From Microdochium bolleyi (taxonomy: Eukaryota; Ascomycota; Sordariomycetes; Xylariales; Microdochiaceae): DNA of 64,000 nt. Shown piece by piece: positions 59,017-64,000 of the stretch. The notes below the pieces were generated by a model. The model saw only the letters and a list, made by a program, of their open reading frames with translations, was not told the origin of the DNA and made no database searches. A program made the position numbers and the translations under genes. The stretch's first letter is position 1. Each line of letters begins with the position of its first letter. The stretch covers positions 2,051,524 through 2,115,523 of the forward strand of contig KQ964245.1 of NCBI GenBank assembly GCA_001566295.1, written 5' to 3'.

Positions 59017-60110
59017 CTACTTCCTCTTCTTGCCATTCTTGCCTGCTCCAGCCTCCCCAGCCGAGGACGACGACACGGGAGCTGCGTCGCCGACCACATC
59101 AGCCGGGGGAGCCGGGCTGGGCGTGCGGGCGCCGCCCTTGTTGGCGCTGTGGCCCGACAGGAAGCCGGCCACGTCGAAGTTGGGCCCGGAGGCCGCAGCG
59201 CCGCCGCCGCCGGGGGTCCCGCCGGACATGAGCGTCGCCACGGGGTTCTCGCGGCGCTGGGCCTCGAACTCCGCGCGGGTCTCGGGGTCCACTGTGATTA
59301 AGGTGGTCAGTCGTTGTCTCCTGGCTTGCGGTCGCGCTCGGAACTCGGGGGGGAAGGGGGCTTGAAATGGGATTCGAGGTACATGGGGGTGTGGTCGTGG
59401 GTAGGGAGGAGAGAGTAGGGGAGAAGTAGCAGCAAATACGTACTGCTCTCAATGAGCTTCGGCACGCCGATGAACATGGCCAAGCTGACGATGCCCATGA
59501 GAATCATGGGGTTCTTGAGAATGCTCATGATCGAGACTGCGGTGCGCCCTTCATGTTAGTAACCCTCTTCCTTCTGCTTCACGTTCTTCCCAGACACAAT
59601 CATGGATGGTAGGAGAGACTCACAGCTAGCCCTCTCCTGGAAATACACCTTCCTCCCCACGAGCCTCGCCTCATACACCCCGCCCCTCAGACTGCCCGCT
59701 CCGACCTTGCGCGCGGGGATCTCCTCGCCCTTGTTCTCCCAGTCGTTGCCCCTGTACGTCTCCCACACCTGCACCTTCAGGGCGTCCTCGAACGGCCCCA
59801 CGTCCACGCGCAGCGGCGCGAAGCCGAACAGCGGGCAGTGGATGTCGGCCAGGTAGCTGCCGGCCGTGACGTTGTCGAAGACGAACTGGTTCGCGGCGTT
59901 GAGGGGCGCGGAGAGGACGGCGCGGCCGAGCGTGGTCAGGGTCGCGTGCGTCGAGGGCGGCAGGGACGACGGGTTCTGGAGGTGCTGCGAGGCGGGGATC
60001 GCGATGCGGAGGGACGTGGTGGCTGTTGTTGCTGCTGCTGCTGCGGTAGCCGAGGTGGCGAGCACGGCGAGGAGGCTGCTGGCAGCGCTCCAAAAGGTTG
60101 TTGTGCGCAT
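59017..60110 (-). CDS. EMC7: ER membrane protein complex subunit 7
   Basis: Lumenal beta-sandwich subunit of the EMC, which inserts tail-anchored and multi-pass proteins into the ER membrane. Three exons: 60110-59624, 59536-59444, 59291-59017; 284 aa. The start MRTTTFWSAASSLLAVLATS is a signal peptide; an upstream in-frame Met would bury it behind 30 polar residues, so 60110 is preferred. The lumenal domain (~35-165) shows the family pattern ANQFVFDNVTAGSYLADIHCP..FGFAPLRVDV. Exon 2 encodes the membrane segment (NPMILMGIVSLAMFIGVPKL). The cytosolic tail begins MDPETRAEFEAQRRENP and ends in a basic GKNGKKRK motif. Introns are GT-AG, 87 and 152 bases. The tail is Ala/Gly/Pro-rich as in other filamentous fungi. 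Confidence 0.93.
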
Positions 60111-60422
60111 CGTGGCGGGTGGCTCGATGGCGCGAGGGACTCTGTACGTCGGAGGTTGAGAGAAACGGAGGGTAGCTTGGAGCCGGTTGGTGATGATGCT
60201 CACTGGAGCTTGAGACTAAGAGTGGTGGTGTTGCTGGCAGTTGACGTTGGTGTGGGGCAGATTGGTGCTCCAGGGTCAACGGAACCCTGGAAGTCCCGTT
60301 GATTACAATGGCAGATCAATGGACACTTCAAACCGTATGCAACTACTGTCTTAAGGGTATCTACTCTGGCGCATAACATGCATGCTCAACTATAACGCTT
60401 TATCATTCCAGACCTGACCAGT
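60111..60422. other. Short intergenic region between EMC7 and the sulfhydrylase gene
   Basis: 312 bases containing the EMC7 promoter and the 3' flank of the sulfhydrylase gene, both on the minus strand. Nothing else is seen. Confidence 0.5.
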
Positions 60423-62131
60423 CTAGACAACGACTGGGGCAGCCTCCTCCGACTTGGCCGCGGCACCATCACCAGCTTCACCACCCTTGGTCGTTGCCGC
60501 GGAGGCCGCTTTGAAGGACTGCTCAAAATCGGCGATAATGTCGTCAATGTGCTCCGTGCCGACTGAGATGCGGATCAGATCCTCGGTCACGCCCGACGCC
60601 ACCTTCTCCTCGTCGCTCAGCTGCTCGTGCGTCGTCGTCCACGGGTGGATTGCGAGCGTCTTGCTGTCGCCCACGTTGGCGACGTTCGAGATGAGCTTGA
60701 ATCCATCGACGATCTGGCTGCCCGCGGCGCCGCCGCCCTTGACGCCGAAGCTGAGCACGCCACCGAACCCGCGCTTCAGGTACCGCTTGGCGATCTCGTG
60801 GCTCTTGTGGCTCTCGAGCCCCGGGTACGACACCCAGCTCACGTACGGGCTGGCCTCGAGGTGCTTGGCGAGCTTGAGGGCGTTGAAAGCGTGGCGCTCG
60901 GCGCGCAGCGAGAGCGTCTCGATGCCCAGCAGCAGCTGCTGCGCGGCGAACGGGTTCAGCGCAGCGCCCAGGTCCCGCAGGATCTCGACGCGCACCCGGA
61001 TCGCGAACGTGATGGCCCCAAACGTCTCCCAGAACTTCAGGCCGTGGTAGCCCTCGGCGGGCTCGACCATCTGCGGGAAGCGCGCCGCGTGCTTGCCCCA
61101 GTCGAACTTGCCGCTGTCGACAATCACGCCGCCGATCGTGGTGCCGTGCCCGCCGATCCACTTGGTCGCCGAGTGCACGACAATGTCGGCGCCGTGGTCG
61201 ATCGGCCGGACGAAGAAGCCGCCTGCCCCGAAGGTGTTGTCGACCTAGTTAAACATGGGGCTGTCAGCTGGGAAGTACCGCAGTGTCTGCCAAAGGCATA
61301 TGCTTTTTGCTTGAACTCACAACAACAGGAACGCCCTTCTCGTGGGCAGCCTTGGCGATCGCCTCAAAGTCCGGGATGTTGTACCGCGGGTTGCCGATGC
61401 TCTCGATGTAGACGGCCTTGGTCTTGTCGTCGATGGCCGCCGCAAAGTCCTCGGCGCGGTCGCCCTCGATGAACTTGGTCTTGATGCCGAACCGGGGCAG
61501 CAGCACCTTGAGCTGGTTGTACGTGCCGCCGTACAGGTTCGACGTGGACACGATGTTGTCGCCCGCGACGGCCAGCGCCGAGATGGCCATGAACTGCGCG
61601 GCCTGACCCGACGCCGCGGCCACAGCGGCCACGCCGCCCTCGAGCGCGGCGATGCGCTGTTCGAAGACTGCTACCGTGGGCTATCGTTCGTCGTGATTGT
61701 TAGTCAGATGGAATTGACTCGAGTGATATTTAAAGTGGTTTGTGTAAGTGGTTGCCTACGTTTCCGATACGGCTGTAGATGTTGCCGAACTTCTTCAACC
61801 CAAAGAGGTCCGCTGCGTGCGCCGAGTCATTGAAGGTGAAGCTCTGTAGACAGGTCCTGTCAGCAAATGCGAAGTGGAGGTTTGTGAAAGCATCTCAGGC
61901 CGGCTGAGCATCGCTGATTCACACCAGAGACATACCGTGGTGGCGTAGATGGGGACCGCTCGCGAGTTCGTTGTCGGGTCTGGCTGCTGTCTGTAAACCC
62001 GTGATGACCACAAGTCAGCGACAGGACCATGCCAGCGAATCGCTCCAGAAACGAGCTGAGACGAGGGGGCCAGTCACTTACCCAGCATGAAGCTGGAGAG
62101 TCTCAAAGTTCTTGCTCAGTTGATCCGCCAT
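60423..62131 (-). CDS. cysD: O-acetylhomoserine sulfhydrylase
   Basis: PLP enzyme making homocysteine from O-acetylhomoserine and sulfide (yeast Met17 type). Five exons: 62131-62082, 61990-61936, 61843-61760, 61680-61321, 61244-60423; 456 aa. The start MADQLSKNFETLQLHAG joins to GQQPDPTTNSRAVPIYATT. The Schiff-base Lys is K211 in VVHSATKWIGGHGT. Other family strings are YSRIGNPTVAVFEQRIAALEGG, NLYGGTYNQL, ESIGNPRYNIPD and VDNTFGAGGF; the end region has AIHPWTTTHEQLS and RISVGTEHIDDI. A short Ala/Gly/Glu-rich tail follows the normal C-terminus. All introns are GT-AG and 76-91 bases. A near-match to the Cys3/MetR sulfur regulator site lies about 690 bases upstream. Confidence 0.95.
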
Positions 62132-63550
62132 TGCTGCTGCTGTTGGGCTCGCCGCCGGTGGTTTTCCCGTGTGAATAGTCTTTCTTGACCAGGACTCTGG
62201 AAGGGCAAAGTGCTTCTCGGTGTGCCTCGGAGGGAAGTAGCGTCGCCGGGAATAAAGTCAAGTGTCATGCACGAGACGGGAGAAGGGGAAGAGACGAGAA
62301 CTCAGGAAAGAGGGGGACGGGCTTTCAGCCGGACACAGCTCTCGTCTTTATAGCCGGCCCAGATCCCCGGTCCTTCAGGCACCCGGGAGACAGAATGACG
62401 AGCGAGCTTTGTATTATTCCGAGCTGTAGAGACACGACCCCCCTCCACTGTGAACAGCCATGCCGCATTGGGTGTGATGATCCCCTGGTGCCTCCAACCA
62501 GGCGTCTGCATGCCCTCGGCACTGGTTGGCCAGCCAGGTATGCCCCGTTCAGGACCGTTGGGGAGGGGTAAAGCGTGCAGCAAGATGAAGCATGCGGAAT
62601 ATCTCAGCCGATGTCGCAATCCGAAGCCATTGAGAAGCTCGGGCGAGGGGCAGCTGGAGCTAGAGCTCTCGCATTCAGGGCAATGAACCTTCTGGTTCTC
62701 GAGTCGTGGGGTCCCGCGGGTCCTGCTGGGCCGACATGTTGACGGGAAAGGTGGGGAGCGGTGCCGGGGTTTGGTGCGTCTTGATCTCGCACGATGGGCC
62801 CGAGATGGGATGATGGGCGCGATTGCGCCATCGCCGTGCCGAGTCACGCCTGAGGCTCTACCGGCGGCCGGCGGCTGAGGGCTGAGGGCTGTGTGAACAG
62901 GATGTCACAAGGGTGGTGCCCAAGCCGATGGGCTGGCATGTGTGGATGAGGATGCACATGGCGTTCTGGTTCACATGTTAGGCCTACCCAACGCTGATTG
63001 TGATGTCCGAGATCAGCCAGGAGATAGCTTCATTACCTTAACTAAGGTACGGTAGGAAATGAAGGTTTTTTTGCTTCGCGAAACCCCGGCAGGTCGCTAC
63101 AGTTGGAGAAGGCAGGTGTTCCAAGAGTCCTCGTTGCACAAGCAGGTGGGGGTCGTGCGGGGAAACGCCTTGTCCTGGTAATGGCAACTACAAATAGTTA
63201 GCAAACCTTGTGCCTCGTCAGGCTCAACTTGCCACAGGTCAGACGTGTGGAATGGACATGCGTCAGGCTGGGGGGCTGAGATGGGTGCCGATCTCCTCGG
63301 CAAGACGGTGGCTGTGTCGTCACAGACAGAGGATGGATCAAGTCAAGTCTTGTTACATATTTCTTGTGGTATTAATATCTAGGGTATGTGGTTGTGATTC
63401 TATATATCTCCTCGAATCAATCCGTCCGGCGCCATCGCTTGGTAAATGAGGGTATCGATAAAGTCTGGTGTTTTTCGGTCGAGCCAGCGCTGAAAATGCA
63501 AGAGTTTAAATGCTCAAAGGGAAGGAAGGGTGTACGCGAAGAGTCTCGCA
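62132..63550. other. Intergenic region upstream of the sulfhydrylase gene
   Basis: 1.4 kb with no recognised gene. It holds the sulfhydrylase promoter, a candidate sulfur-regulator site at 62822-62831, a 7-base-arm palindrome TACCTTA/TAAGGTA at 63034-63049, and the 3' flank of the gene at the right edge. Confidence 0.5.
62822..62831. promoter_or_regulatory. Candidate Cys3/MetR sulfur-control site
   Basis: ATTGCGCCAT matches the Neurospora CYS3 consensus ATGRYRYCAT at nine of ten positions. It lies within a near-palindrome: GATGGGCGC and GCGCCATC flank GATT. It is about 690 bases upstream of the sulfhydrylase start. Confidence 0.3.
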
Positions 63551-64000
63551 TCAGACGGTCTCCTGCTTGCCGGCATTGTCTTTATGTATTGAGAAGACGG
63601 ACAGTTTTCTCGTCATGTTCATGCGCGGGTGCTTGAGTTTGAACATGTCGTTGATCGTCAGGAATGCGCTCAAGGCCCAGAGAAGGGCCGCGACGATGCC
63701 AAGCGCGGCAGCCGCCGCAGCAGCCGCAATATTGATGCAGTGGCCGCTCCACGATGACGCGCCTGAAGTACCGAAAGGACAACTCGAGGTTGCTGTGGGT
63801 GAAAGTCTATCGAGGAAAGCGGCCAAAGCGATACTGCCAGCAAAGAGGAACAATGTGTTGGTGGTCTCGAGTGAGATCGATGCGTAAGGGTGTGAGACTG
63901 AGTGAATACAGCAGATATGGTCAGTACAGGCATTTATCCAAGTGTGTTGCTTGACAAGAAGACACTTACTCGATGGGAGGAATTTTGGAGCCAGCTCGAG
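63551..64000 (-). CDS. Partial membrane protein, running off the right edge
   Basis: C-terminal part of a minus-strand gene. The last exon is 63897-63551, with acceptor TCACTCAG before it. The preceding exon ends at 63970 (donor GTAAGT) and continues past 64000. Joined in frame, the visible protein is about 126 aa and begins LELAPKFLPSISHPYASISL. It has two clear hydrophobic segments, TLFLFAGSIALAAFLDRL and an Ala-rich GIVAALLWALSAFLTI, separated by a Ser/Cys-rich loop with two Cys, and a basic tail. I do not recognise the family; a small tetraspan-type protein is one possibility. The 72-base intron matches others in the window. Confidence 0.6.
   Translation of the reverse strand, partial: LELAPKFLPSSKCLLVKQHTWINACTDHICCIHSVSHPYASISLETTNTLFLFAGSIALAAFLDRLSPTATSSCPFGTSGASSWSGHCINIAAAAAAAALGIVAALLWALSAFLTINDMFKLKHPRMNMTRKLSVFSIHKDNAGKQETV

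Overview
This window is nuclear DNA of a filamentous ascomycete (Pezizomycotina, most likely a Sordariomycete; I cannot name the species). The evidence is short GT-AG introns of about 55-110 bases with CTAAC/CTGAC-like branch points, moderately high GC, several fungus-only families (chitin synthase export chaperone, group X hybrid histidine kinase, UDP-galactopyranose mutase with a nucleotide-sugar-type transporter), and long gene-free stretches. It is a draft assembly: ten N lie inside a poly-G tract near 10.86 kb. Exon structures below come from splice signals and protein continuity, not from transcripts.

Layout. 1-12 kb: one proline/glutamine-rich protein of unknown function (3738-5318), otherwise gene-free with microsatellites, two 7-base minisatellites and the assembly gap. 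12.1-19.8 kb: one very large hybrid histidine kinase (about 2,534 aa). 21.4-27.9 kb: UDP-galactopyranose mutase and a divergently transcribed triose-phosphate/nucleotide-sugar transporter family gene, probably a galactofuranose pair, separated by 3.2 kb that carries a cluster of short inverted repeats. 29.2-30.8 kb: ribosomal protein eL27 and a small Nce101-like protein. 31.0-33.9 kb: a TTC36-like TPR protein and 4-hydroxyphenylpyruvate dioxygenase, divergent from a shared 0.86-kb promoter. 34.8-38.7 kb: the TFIIH subunit Ssl1/p44 and the chitin synthase chaperone Chs7. 38.7-45.1 kb: a long gene-free stretch. 45.1-50.9 kb: an MFS sugar transporter and the protein O-mannosyltransferase Pmt2. 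51.7-62.1 kb: a WW-domain protein, a Pns1/CTL-like transporter, a Rab4/Ypt4-type GTPase, EMC7 and O-acetylhomoserine sulfhydrylase. An unidentified membrane protein runs off the right edge.

How the genes relate. This is mostly ordinary chromosome, not a biosynthetic cluster. A cell-wall and secretory theme recurs: galactofuranose synthesis and transport, Chs7, Pmt2, EMC7 and a Rab GTPase. The most suggestive local association is TTC36 beside HPD: in mammals TTC36 is reported to protect HPD from degradation, so linkage in a fungus points to an old functional partnership in tyrosine catabolism. Other points of interest are the degenerate kinase-like domain at the start of the histidine kinase, an 8-base microexon that splits the catalytic Asp-Glu pair of Pmt2, very small terminal coding exons in three other genes, and the inverted-repeat clusters.
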